DNA of 55,870 nucleotides from Patescibacteria group bacterium (GTDB taxonomy: Bacteria > Patescibacteriota > Microgenomatia > UBA10105 > UBA927), in NCBI GenBank assembly GCA_018821245.1, contig JAHJMO010000017.1, positions 1 through 55,870 on the forward strand, written 5' to 3'. A model generated the notes under the pieces. That model saw nothing but the letters and a program-made list of their open reading frames with translations. It searched no databases and was not told the DNA's origin. Each line of letters starts with the position of its first letter. The stretch's first letter is position 1. The position numbers and the translations under genes were made by a program. Positions 22,725-29,910 of this stretch are shown piece after piece.

Positions 22725-25559
22725 ATGGGAACACATTCGTTTAAGCCGGTTACATCGCAGATAAGCTTTCCGGAGGTTGAGGAGGAGATGCTCACGTATT
22801 GGAAAAAGCACCGGATTTTCGAAAAGTCTATAGCACAGCGGCCGGGCGACAAAACATGGACGTTTTTGGACGGTCCGCCGTTCATTACCGGTCTTCCGCA
22901 TTACGGAACCCTCCTTTCCAGCATTCCCAAAGATGTGTTCCCTCGATTTTGGACGATGAAAGGATACAGGGTGCGCAGAGTCTGGGGTTGGGATTGCCAT
23001 GGGTTACCGGCAGAAAACAAAGTAGAAAACAAGCTGCATATTAAAAGGAAAAAAGATATTGAGGATAAAGTCGGAGTCAAAAAGTTTATCGATGAATGTA
23101 AACAGTATGTCAGCGAGGTTTCATCCGAATGGGAATGGTATGTAGATCACATCGGCCGGTGGGCGGATTTCCACAATGCCTACAAGACTATGGATACCCC
23201 GTATATGGAATCTGTCATGTGGGTATTTAAACAGTTATACGAAAAGGGACATATTTATAAGGGACTTCGGGTTTCACTTTATTGCCCGCACTGTGCTACC
23301 CCCATATCAAACTTCGAAGTGGCTATGGATTCGGAGAATTACAAAGACATCACGGAGCCCGCGGCAGTGTTTCAATATCAGCTGGAGGATGAGCACGACA
23401 CGTATTTTTTGGCGTGGTCCACGACACCATGGAACAAAATTGCAACACCCGCTCTTGCGGTGAATCCCGGGCTTTCATATATAAAAGTTCGGCAGGGAAA
23501 GAATTATTACATTCTTGCTCAATCAACGGTCAATATGCTTACATCCGAACCGTATACGATCGTGGAGAAATATAAGGGGTCGGACCTCGTAGGTAAACGT
23601 TTCGTACCGCACTATTCCTTTTACTCTATCGATAAAGGAAAACGGGCTTTCGTGGTGATTCCGGGCGATTTCGTCACTGCCGATGAAGGCACGGGCATTG
23701 TGACGATAGCCGCGTATGGCGAAGAGGACTTAGCGGTGATGCTCAAAGAAAATATTCAGATTGTTCTTCATGTGGATGAGACAGGAATATTAAAGCGTGA
23801 TGTGCCAAAATGGGGCGGCAAGTATTATTTGAATGTTGATCCTCTTGTTATAGAGGATTTGAAAAAACGTAACCTTTTGTATCGGGCGGACCCATGTACC
23901 CATTCGGTTCCTACATGCTGGCGCTGTCACACACGCTTGTATTACGCCCCGCAGAACGCATGGTTCGTAAACGTGCAAACGCTTAAAAGTCGAATGAAGG
24001 AGACAAATAAAACAGTTCATTGGTTTCCGGCACACTTCAAGTATGGCCGGTATCTCAAGAGTCTTGAATCAGCGCCGGACTGGTGTATATCCAGAAGCCG
24101 CTATTGGGGGTCGCCGGTTCCGGTATGGGAATGTGAATGCGGAGAGCGTTTTGTTCCGGGCTCAATTGAGGAGCTATCGAAAGCCTCGGGAAGAAGCATT
24201 ACTGATTTGCATAAGCCTTTTATCGACGAAGTTACGGTACCCTGCAAAAAATGCGCAAAAGATGCCCGGCGTGTTCCGGAGGTGCTGGATAGCTGGATAG
24301 AAGCGGGATCTGCTCCGTTTGCCGAGAGGCACTGGCCGTTTGAGAAAACCATCAAGCTCGAAGAGTTTTTCCCGCCTGATTTCATCGTGGAGTACACAGG
24401 TCAGATACGCGCCTGGTTTTACGTTCTTCATGTCATCGCCACGGCTCTCTATGATTCCGAAGCTTTCAAAAACGTGTTAGTAACGGGTGTTATCTTGGGA
24501 AATGACGGCAGAAAGATGAGCAAAAATTACGGTAACTATCCTGATCCTAAGCTCATGCTTCAGACGCACGGCGGCGACGCTTTACGATTGTATCTTTTGG
24601 GAAGTCCCGTCATGCATGGGGAAGACATATTGATTTCAGAACAAGAATATCGTAATCAAGTAAAGAGCGTACTTTTGCCACTTTGGAATGTCTATAATTT
24701 TTTTGTCACGTACGCAAATGTCGACGGCTGGACGCCGGAAGCAGGGAGAGAGGACCCATCATCTCATGTACTTGACCGGTGGATTCTTTCGCGCACAAGC
24801 AGACTTACCGCATGTATAACGAAGAGTCTGGAAAAGTATGATACCGTATACGCAGTCGGTGAAGCCTCGAAATTTATTACAGATCTGTCGCAGTGGTATA
24901 TACGCCGCAGCCGCGGCAGAGTCGGAGCGTCTGCTGCAGCCTCCGGCAAACGGGATTTTTATACTACTGCGTACAAGGTACTCGTTACGGTATCCCGGAT
25001 TTTTGCGCCGATTATTCCTTTTGTGACGGACTATATGTATCGTAATCTTACCAATGGTGAGTCTGTGCATCTTACTGATTGGCCGAAGACCGATCCGGAG
25101 TGGGCAGATGAGGCGCTGGAAGAAAAGATGCAATTGGTAAGGGAGATAGTGGAGCATGCACATGCCAAACGAAAGGATGCCGGGATAAAGGTCCGCCAGC
25201 CACTGCCTCTTTTGACCGTTAATAGTTCTAGAGAGCTTTCTGACTCTCTTATTCAAGTAATTGCCGACGAGGTTAATGTAAAGAAAGTGAATGTTCGAAA
25301 AGGCCGGGAGCTTACAGTAGTGCTTGATACGGCGATAAGCACTGAATTGAAGCAGGAAGGAACAGCACGGGATCTTATCCGCGAAATACAGGTGCTGCGA
25401 AGAGCGAAAAAGTGTAGAATAGATGAGCACATAGCGTTGCAGGTACCGAAAAAATATAAAAAAATGTTGACGGAAGCACTCCTAGCGGAAGTGCAAGCCA
25501 AAACGCAGACAGGCAGTATTTCATGGGGAGAAAAACTCATTATTTTGACTGGGTCATAG
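22725..25559 (+). CDS. ileS: isoleucyl-tRNA synthetase, type 2
   Basis: This class I synthetase charges tRNA-Ile. The 944-aa protein has FLDGPPFITGLPHYGT as the HIGH-type motif near 47, the editing domain (AWSTTPWNKIATPALAVNPG and GDFVTADEGTGIV), and KMSKNYGNYPDP as the KMSKS motif. The anticodon region holds WYIRRSRGR. The PHYG and KNYPDP style matches the eukaryote-like type 2 enzymes, a group generally insensitive to mupirocin. Internal Cys pairs (CWRCH, CECG, CKKC) suggest bound zinc. It overlaps rodA by 37 bases. Confidence 0.95.
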   Translation: MGTHSFKPVTSQISFPEVEEEMLTYWKKHRIFEKSIAQRPGDKTWTFLDGPPFITGLPHYGTLLSSIPKDVFPRFWTMKGYRVRRVWGWDCHGLPAENKVENKLHIKRKKDIEDKVGVKKFIDECKQYVSEVSSEWEWYVDHIGRWADFHNAYKTMDTPYMESVMWVFKQLYEKGHIYKGLRVSLYCPHCATPISNFEVAMDSENYKDITEPAAVFQYQLEDEHDTYFLAWSTTPWNKIATPALAVNPGLSYIKVRQGKNYYILAQSTVNMLTSEPYTIVEKYKGSDLVGKRFVPHYSFYSIDKGKRAFVVIPGDFVTADEGTGIVTIAAYGEEDLAVMLKENIQIVLHVDETGILKRDVPKWGGKYYLNVDPLVIEDLKKRNLLYRADPCTHSVPTCWRCHTRLYYAPQNAWFVNVQTLKSRMKETNKTVHWFPAHFKYGRYLKSLESAPDWCISRSRYWGSPVPVWECECGERFVPGSIEELSKASGRSITDLHKPFIDEVTVPCKKCAKDARRVPEVLDSWIEAGSAPFAERHWPFEKTIKLEEFFPPDFIVEYTGQIRAWFYVLHVIATALYDSEAFKNVLVTGVILGNDGRKMSKNYGNYPDPKLMLQTHGGDALRLYLLGSPVMHGEDILISEQEYRNQVKSVLLPLWNVYNFFVTYANVDGWTPEAGREDPSSHVLDRWILSRTSRLTACITKSLEKYDTVYAVGEASKFITDLSQWYIRRSRGRVGASAAASGKRDFYTTAYKVLVTVSRIFAPIIPFVTDYMYRNLTNGESVHLTDWPKTDPEWADEALEEKMQLVREIVEHAHAKRKDAGIKVRQPLPLLTVNSSRELSDSLIQVIADEVNVKKVNVRKGRELTVVLDTAISTELKQEGTARDLIREIQVLRRAKKCRIDEHIALQVPKKYKKMLTEALLAEVQAKTQTGSISWGEKLIILTGS

Positions 25560-26614
25560 CGCTCCTTTTCTTGTGTTTGGGAGCGTTTGGATTGTTTCTT
25601 CTTTTGACGATCGACAAAGCTCTAGGCCTTCAGCAGTTCATGTTTCTCGTGATCGGATTTGGCTTACTGTACGCGGTTTCCCGCTTGGATAAGGCCGTAC
25701 TTTGGTGGTTTGCTCCAGTGGGGTACGTGTTGGCGATAATATTTCTTGCATCTTCCTTTGCCGGGCCAAGCATCAGGGGAGCTACACGTTGGATATTCGT
25801 GGGCGCAGTACAGTTGCAACCTTCGGAAATTGTGAAACCTTTCATATTATTAGCCGTAGCTCGTGCCATAACAGTATGGTCCCCGAGGAATATTCGTTCT
25901 TTTCCGATATTGATGGCTCTCTGTGTTCTACCACTTCTTTTGATTTTTCGACAACCTGATTTGGGGACGAGCATCATATATGCTTCCGCGTTTGTGTCGA
26001 TGATATTGGCTGCGGGAATATCGGTAAAGCTCTTCATCGCGGCAACTCTTGTGCCCGGATTACTTTTCCCGTTCTTGTGGCATTTATTGGCGCCCTATCA
26101 GCAAAATCGAATTCTTACGTTCCTTAACCCGGGTTTGGACCCAAGGGGAGCCGGGTATAACGCTATGCAATCCATGATAGCCGTCGGCAGCGGACAGTTG
26201 TTCGGCAGGGGATTGGGCAGGGGGACACAAAGCCACCTCAGGTTTTTGCCGGAGTTCCATACGGACTTCATATTCGCAACGCTTATAGAGGAGCTTGGGT
26301 TATTTGGCGGATTATTGCTTATTTCTTTTTACGCAGCACTGTTGTGGAGAATCATTAAGCCTTATTTGCAGGGCCCGATAGATGACGTCTTTTCTTACAC
26401 TTACGCGATCGGATTGTTCGGCATGTTACTCGTACAGTTATTTATAAATACCGGTATGAACATGGGGATTGTACCGATTACCGGCATTACGCTTCCTTTT
26501 GTATCGTACGGAGGCAGTTCTTTGCTGTCTTTATCTATTTCGTTAGGTGTATTGATGGCCTTACGGGGATCGAGAAGCGGGACCGATGTCATTGCAATTG
26601 GCGCATCGGACTGA
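25523..26614 (+). CDS. rodA: SEDS glycosyltransferase RodA
   Basis: RodA is the elongation counterpart of FtsW and polymerises lipid II along the cell cylinder. This 363-aa polytopic protein has GATRWIFVGAVQLQPSEIVK, FRQPDLGTS, GLGRGTQSHLRFLPEFHTDFIFA and GITLPFVSYGGSS. The start lies in the ileS 3' end, so the genes are translationally coupled. With ftsW in the same window, both septal and side-wall synthesis are represented, which suggests a rod-like or elongated cell. Confidence 0.9.
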   Translation: MGRKTHYFDWVIALLFLCLGAFGLFLLLTIDKALGLQQFMFLVIGFGLLYAVSRLDKAVLWWFAPVGYVLAIIFLASSFAGPSIRGATRWIFVGAVQLQPSEIVKPFILLAVARAITVWSPRNIRSFPILMALCVLPLLLIFRQPDLGTSIIYASAFVSMILAAGISVKLFIAATLVPGLLFPFLWHLLAPYQQNRILTFLNPGLDPRGAGYNAMQSMIAVGSGQLFGRGLGRGTQSHLRFLPEFHTDFIFATLIEELGLFGGLLLISFYAALLWRIIKPYLQGPIDDVFSYTYAIGLFGMLLVQLFINTGMNMGIVPITGITLPFVSYGGSSLLSLSISLGVLMALRGSRSGTDVIAIGASD

Positions 26615-26620
26615 TAAAAT
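26592..26620 (+). promoter_or_regulatory. promoter of the rplU operon
   Basis: TTGCAA (26592-26597), a 17-base spacer and TAAAAT (26615-26620) with an upstream TGa form a good sigma-70-like promoter inside the end of rodA. Eight bases separate the -10 box from the rplU ATG. Confidence 0.6.
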
Positions 26621-26628
26621 ATAGCTCT

Positions 26629-26940
26629 ATGTTTGCAGTAATTCGTATCAGCGGGAAGCAATACAAAGTGTCTGTCGGAGACACAATTGAGGTCGACCAT
26701 CTGGATGGAGATGTGGGGCAGGAGATACCCCTGGAGTCGGTTCTGCTTTATGTGGGAAAGGACAACAAGGCAAAAGTAGGAAAACCAACAGTAAAAAATA
26801 CGAAGGCAGTTGTTAAAATTATTGAACAGAAAAAAGGAAAAAAGATAGACGTCTTGCGGTTTAAAGCAAAATCTCGGTACAGGAAGTTGCGCGGTTTCCG
26901 ACCCATGCTCACGAAGATTGAAATAGTGTCTATTTCCTAG
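26629..26940 (+). CDS. rplU: 50S ribosomal protein L21
   Basis: The 103-aa protein has the standard L21 sequence: MFAVIRISGKQYKVSVGDTI, GKPTVKNTKAVVKIIEQ, KIDVLRFKAKSRYRKLRGFR. It binds 23S rRNA in the large subunit. It pairs with rpmA downstream, as is usual, except that a methylase gene lies between them here. Confidence 0.95.
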   Translation: MFAVIRISGKQYKVSVGDTIEVDHLDGDVGQEIPLESVLLYVGKDNKAKVGKPTVKNTKAVVKIIEQKKGKKIDVLRFKAKSRYRKLRGFRPMLTKIEIVSIS

Positions 26941-26942
26941 TC

Positions 26943-28100
26943 ATGAGGCCATATCTTTTTTTGTTTGGTCGAACCCCGAAACTGGCATTTCTGGAACTTA
27001 CGTCATGTATCCCCTCTGCATCTCTTCTTTCTGAAGGCGTTGGGCTCGCGCAGGACTCATCTATCACCGAAGACTTAGCCTCCCGGCTGGGCGGGACAGT
27101 AAAGGTAGCAGAGGTCATTGGCAAAATAGAGGAGTTGAGTGGCGCAGGTCTGGCAAAATATATTGACACCGGAGATACCGGGAAGAAAATGGTGTTTGGG
27201 GTAAGTGTATACGGTATTGATGGTTGCGACATGCATACGCTGTTAGTCGACATAAAGCAGGATATCGAAAAGAGCGGTCATACGGTGCGATATGTTGCCC
27301 CGCATGAAGGATCCGTGCTGTCCAGTGTCGTTGTTGCGAAACAGCATGTACAGGAATTAATCGCCGTGCGCTCGGAAAACGGATATATCATCGGTAAGAC
27401 TCTTGCGGTGCAAGAGTTCGAGGAGTGGTCCAAGCGCGATTACAGCAGGCCGTATGCGGATCCGAAATCCGGAATGCTGCCTCCCAAAGTCGCCCGCATG
27501 CTTGTCCATGCTGCTGTCGGCTTTCATGGGGAGGGGATGACGATACTGGATCCATTTTGCGGTATGGGTACGATCCTTGGTGAAGCATCGCTTGAGCGCT
27601 GCCGTGTTATTGGCGGAGATCAGGATACTCACGTTATTTCAAAGGCCCGTAAGAATCTTGAGTGGCTAGCGACGGTATATCAGAATATTGACATATCGCA
27701 CTCTGTGTTTTATGCGGGAGACGCAACGGGAGTATCGAAGCACATACGGGAAGCGTCTGTTGACGCCATCATCACGGAACCGTTCATGGGTACAACAAAG
27801 TTAGGTGGAGGTTCGATAACGGATGCAGTGAAAATTCGCAACATCATGAAGGGCTTGGAGAAACTTTATATAGGATGCCTGCGCGAATGGCACAAAGTAC
27901 TCAAACCATCCGGCAAGGTTATGATTGCATTTCCGGAATATCATCTAAACGGGAAAATATTTGCCGTGAAAAAAGTTATTGACATGTGTGAAAAGCTTGG
28001 TTATACTAACTTGGTTGGACCCATAGAGTACGGGAGACCACAAGCGATTGTAAAGAGAGAATTTTATTTGTTTGAAAAGAGCTCAAAAATTAACAATTAA
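26943..28100 (+). CDS. Trm11/TrmG10-like RNA guanine N2-methyltransferase
   Basis: This 385-aa protein has an N-terminal half that looks THUMP-like (FLFGRTPKLAFLELTS opening). The SAM-binding motif is ILDPFCGMGTILGEA near 201-215 and the catalytic motif is TEPFMG near 279, in place of the NPPY-type motif of N6/N2 methylases. The order and opening resemble enzymes that methylate tRNA at G10. The substrate is inferred. It sits inside the rplU-rpmA pair with 2-base and 3-base gaps, so it is co-transcribed with ribosomal proteins. Confidence 0.78.
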   Translation: MRPYLFLFGRTPKLAFLELTSCIPSASLLSEGVGLAQDSSITEDLASRLGGTVKVAEVIGKIEELSGAGLAKYIDTGDTGKKMVFGVSVYGIDGCDMHTLLVDIKQDIEKSGHTVRYVAPHEGSVLSSVVVAKQHVQELIAVRSENGYIIGKTLAVQEFEEWSKRDYSRPYADPKSGMLPPKVARMLVHAAVGFHGEGMTILDPFCGMGTILGEASLERCRVIGGDQDTHVISKARKNLEWLATVYQNIDISHSVFYAGDATGVSKHIREASVDAIITEPFMGTTKLGGGSITDAVKIRNIMKGLEKLYIGCLREWHKVLKPSGKVMIAFPEYHLNGKIFAVKKVIDMCEKLGYTNLVGPIEYGRPQAIVKREFYLFEKSSKINN

Positions 28101-28103
28101 CAT

Positions 28104-28358
28104 ATGGCCCACGTAAAAGCAGGCGGAACAGCAAAAGGCAACAAAGACTCGGTGTCCAAAAGACTCGGTGTCAAAATATACGGAGGTCAGTGCGCCTTGT
28201 CAGGAAACATCATCATACGTCAAAAAGGCACGAAATATTATCCCGGCAAAGGAGTAATGATGGGGCGTGACTTTACGATTTTTGCCGTAACCGGTGGGAA
28301 AGTTGAATTTTCTGTAAAAAATGGGAAACAATACGTTTCTGTCCTGCCCGGTGCATAA
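28104..28358 (+). CDS. rpmA: 50S ribosomal protein L27
   Basis: This 84-aa protein has the family N-terminus MAHVKAGGTAKGNKDSVSKR and LGVKIYGGQ. The N-terminus reaches the peptidyl transferase centre. There is no N-terminal cleavage extension of the Firmicutes type. Complete. Confidence 0.95.
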   Translation: MAHVKAGGTAKGNKDSVSKRLGVKIYGGQCALSGNIIIRQKGTKYYPGKGVMMGRDFTIFAVTGGKVEFSVKNGKQYVSVLPGA

Positions 28359-28370
28359 CATATCACAAGA

Positions 28371-29183
28371 ATGGCAGATACACAACAGATATTACATCTT
28401 GATATAGAGCTTCTTCAGCCTAATCCGCTTCAGCCGCGGGGGCTCATTAGTCCTGATTCATTACACGATTTAGTAGATTCTATACGTGAGCATGGGATTA
28501 TTGAACCTTTAGTGGTAGCCAAAACTCCAGCCGGATATCAAATCATCGCCGGCGAGAGACGTTGGAGAGCATCTAAGCTCGCCCGACTTACCACCGTGCC
28601 TGTAGTTATAAGAGAAACGACGGCGCGCGGCATGCTTGAAATGGCGCTTGTGGAGAACGTTCAGCGTGAAGACCTCAACCCCATAGAACGGGCACAGGCG
28701 TTTCAAAGGCTTGTAGAAGAGTTCGGGTTGACTCTTGGGGAGATTGCCAAGCGTATCGGTAAAAGCGAATCGTATGTATCCAACACGATGCGTTTGATGG
28801 CTTTGCCTGACGCAATAAAAGACGGTCTTATATCCAAGGCTATAAGCGAGGGACATGCGCGCGCGATAGCGGGGCTGGGAGATATCAAGCTGATGGTCGA
28901 TGCGTATAAAACGATACTTGCGGAAAGCGCATCTGTGCGACGGGCGGAGGATTTGGCCAGGAGGCTCAAGGCCCAGATAAATCAAAAGCCGTCACAGCGG
29001 GTTGAACGGATCCACAGTGACGAGCTGGACCGCATTGCCAAAGATATAGCGCAGGCTGTCAACGGTCTGGTGAAAATTACGCAGTCCAAAGTAGAGGCGC
29101 GGATTGTCATGGTTATGCGTGGCAATCTGGAAACCACAAATAAAATCCTCAAGCTTATTCATGGTAAGCTAATGGCAAAATAG
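28371..29183 (+). CDS. parB: ParB/Spo0J-family DNA partition protein
   Basis: This 270-aa protein has LLQPNPLQPRG, then the ParB/Srx nucleotide-binding segment IIAGERRWRASKLA and ALVENVQREDLNPIERAQAF. The helix-turn-helix GLTLGEIAKRIGKSESYVSN follows. It would bind parS sites, hydrolyse CTP and load at the origin region. No parA lies beside it and no parS palindrome was seen near it. Confidence 0.9.
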   Translation: MADTQQILHLDIELLQPNPLQPRGLISPDSLHDLVDSIREHGIIEPLVVAKTPAGYQIIAGERRWRASKLARLTTVPVVIRETTARGMLEMALVENVQREDLNPIERAQAFQRLVEEFGLTLGEIAKRIGKSESYVSNTMRLMALPDAIKDGLISKAISEGHARAIAGLGDIKLMVDAYKTILAESASVRRAEDLARRLKAQINQKPSQRVERIHSDELDRIAKDIAQAVNGLVKITQSKVEARIVMVMRGNLETTNKILKLIHGKLMAK

Positions 29184-29195
29184 AAGAGCGGTTTT

Positions 29196-29759
29196 TTATA
29201 ACGAATACGAAGGTCTTTGGATAACACCGGTTTTATTAAATGGCCAGTACCTCAAAAGTGCCGTCCCGATAAAATCTTCTTTGGCAATAGGCCCGAACTC
29301 GCGCGAATCAGAGCTATGAGGTCTGTTATCGCCGACTACGAAATAAACTCCGTCAGGTACGATAATGGCTCTATTTTCCTGTAAATACGATCCGCCGAAA
29401 ACAAATACGTCCGGAGCTAAATATGGTTCGTCGAGAGGCTGTCCGTTGATATAAAATGTATTATTGCGTAATTCTACCGTATCTCCGGGGAGCCCGATGA
29501 CGCGTTTGATGTAATCGATGTCTTTGTTTCTGGGAGATTTGAAAATGACAACATCTCCCCGTTGAGGGTCTTTGAATTTATAAAGAATTTTGTTCGTGAG
29601 GATGTATTCTCCGTTATGAAAATTCGGCTCCATGGACGCGCCGTTGATCTCCTGCGGAGACATGACAAAAAGATAAATCATTACCAGGACAGACGCAACA
29701 ACGACAATGCCCTGCAAAAAATCAAAAAATGCGGCAACCGCACGTTTTATCGTTTCCAT
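29196..29759 (-). CDS. lepB: signal peptidase I
   Basis: This membrane serine protease removes signal peptides. The ATG at 29759 is chosen; the track start at 29831 overlaps the divergent tRNA-Val gene and the lepB promoter. The protein is then 187 aa: one membrane helix (LQGIVVVASVLVMIYLFVM), NGASMEPNF with Ser42, DYIKRVIGLPGD with the general base Lys85, and the C-terminal GDNRPHSSDSREFG box. It lies convergent to parB. It probably processes the propeller-lipase protein encoded nearby. Confidence 0.93.
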   Translation of the reverse strand: METIKRAVAAFFDFLQGIVVVASVLVMIYLFVMSPQEINGASMEPNFHNGEYILTNKILYKFKDPQRGDVVIFKSPRNKDIDYIKRVIGLPGDTVELRNNTFYINGQPLDEPYLAPDVFVFGGSYLQENRAIIVPDGVYFVVGDNRPHSSDSREFGPIAKEDFIGTALLRYWPFNKTGVIQRPSYSL

Positions 29760-29786
29760 ACGTATGAAGTTTGCACCTACAATTAC

Positions 29787-29815
29787 AGTGTAAATGGTAT
29801 AATACTGATCGTCAA
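29787..29815 (-). promoter_or_regulatory. lepB promoter
   Basis: On the minus strand TTGACG (29815-29810), a 17-base spacer and TACACT (29792-29787) precede the lepB ATG by 27 bases. The promoter overlaps the divergent tRNA-Val promoter. Confidence 0.5.
29795..29803 (+). promoter_or_regulatory. tRNA-Val promoter -10
   Basis: TGGTATAAT is an extended -10 ending 20 bases before the tRNA 5' end. The -35 is weak. Confidence 0.5.
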
Positions 29816-29823
29816 GATCTTTA

Positions 29824-29897
29824 GGGCTCATAGCTCAGTTGGCTAGAGCGTTGCATTGACATTGCAAAGGTCCCAGGTTCAAATCCTGGTGGGCCCA
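29824..29897 (+). tRNA. tRNA-Val(GAC)
   Basis: The cloverleaf is complete. Acceptor GGGCTCA pairs with TGGGCCC, the D arm is GCTC/GAGC, the anticodon stem TTGCA/TGCAA has loop TTGACAT (anticodon GAC), and the T arm is CCAGG-TTCAAAT-CCTGG. The discriminator is A. The 3' CCA is not encoded. Confidence 0.95.
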
Positions 29898-29910
29898 CAG
29901 AGCGAGGAGT

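Noticed and set aside
28371-29183. parS site near parB
   Set aside because: No TGTTTCACGTGAAACA-like palindrome was seen around the gene.
29760-29831. Longer lepB start given in the ORF track
   Set aside because: It would overlap the tRNA-Val gene and the lepB promoter; the METIKR start gives the normal short cytoplasmic tail.
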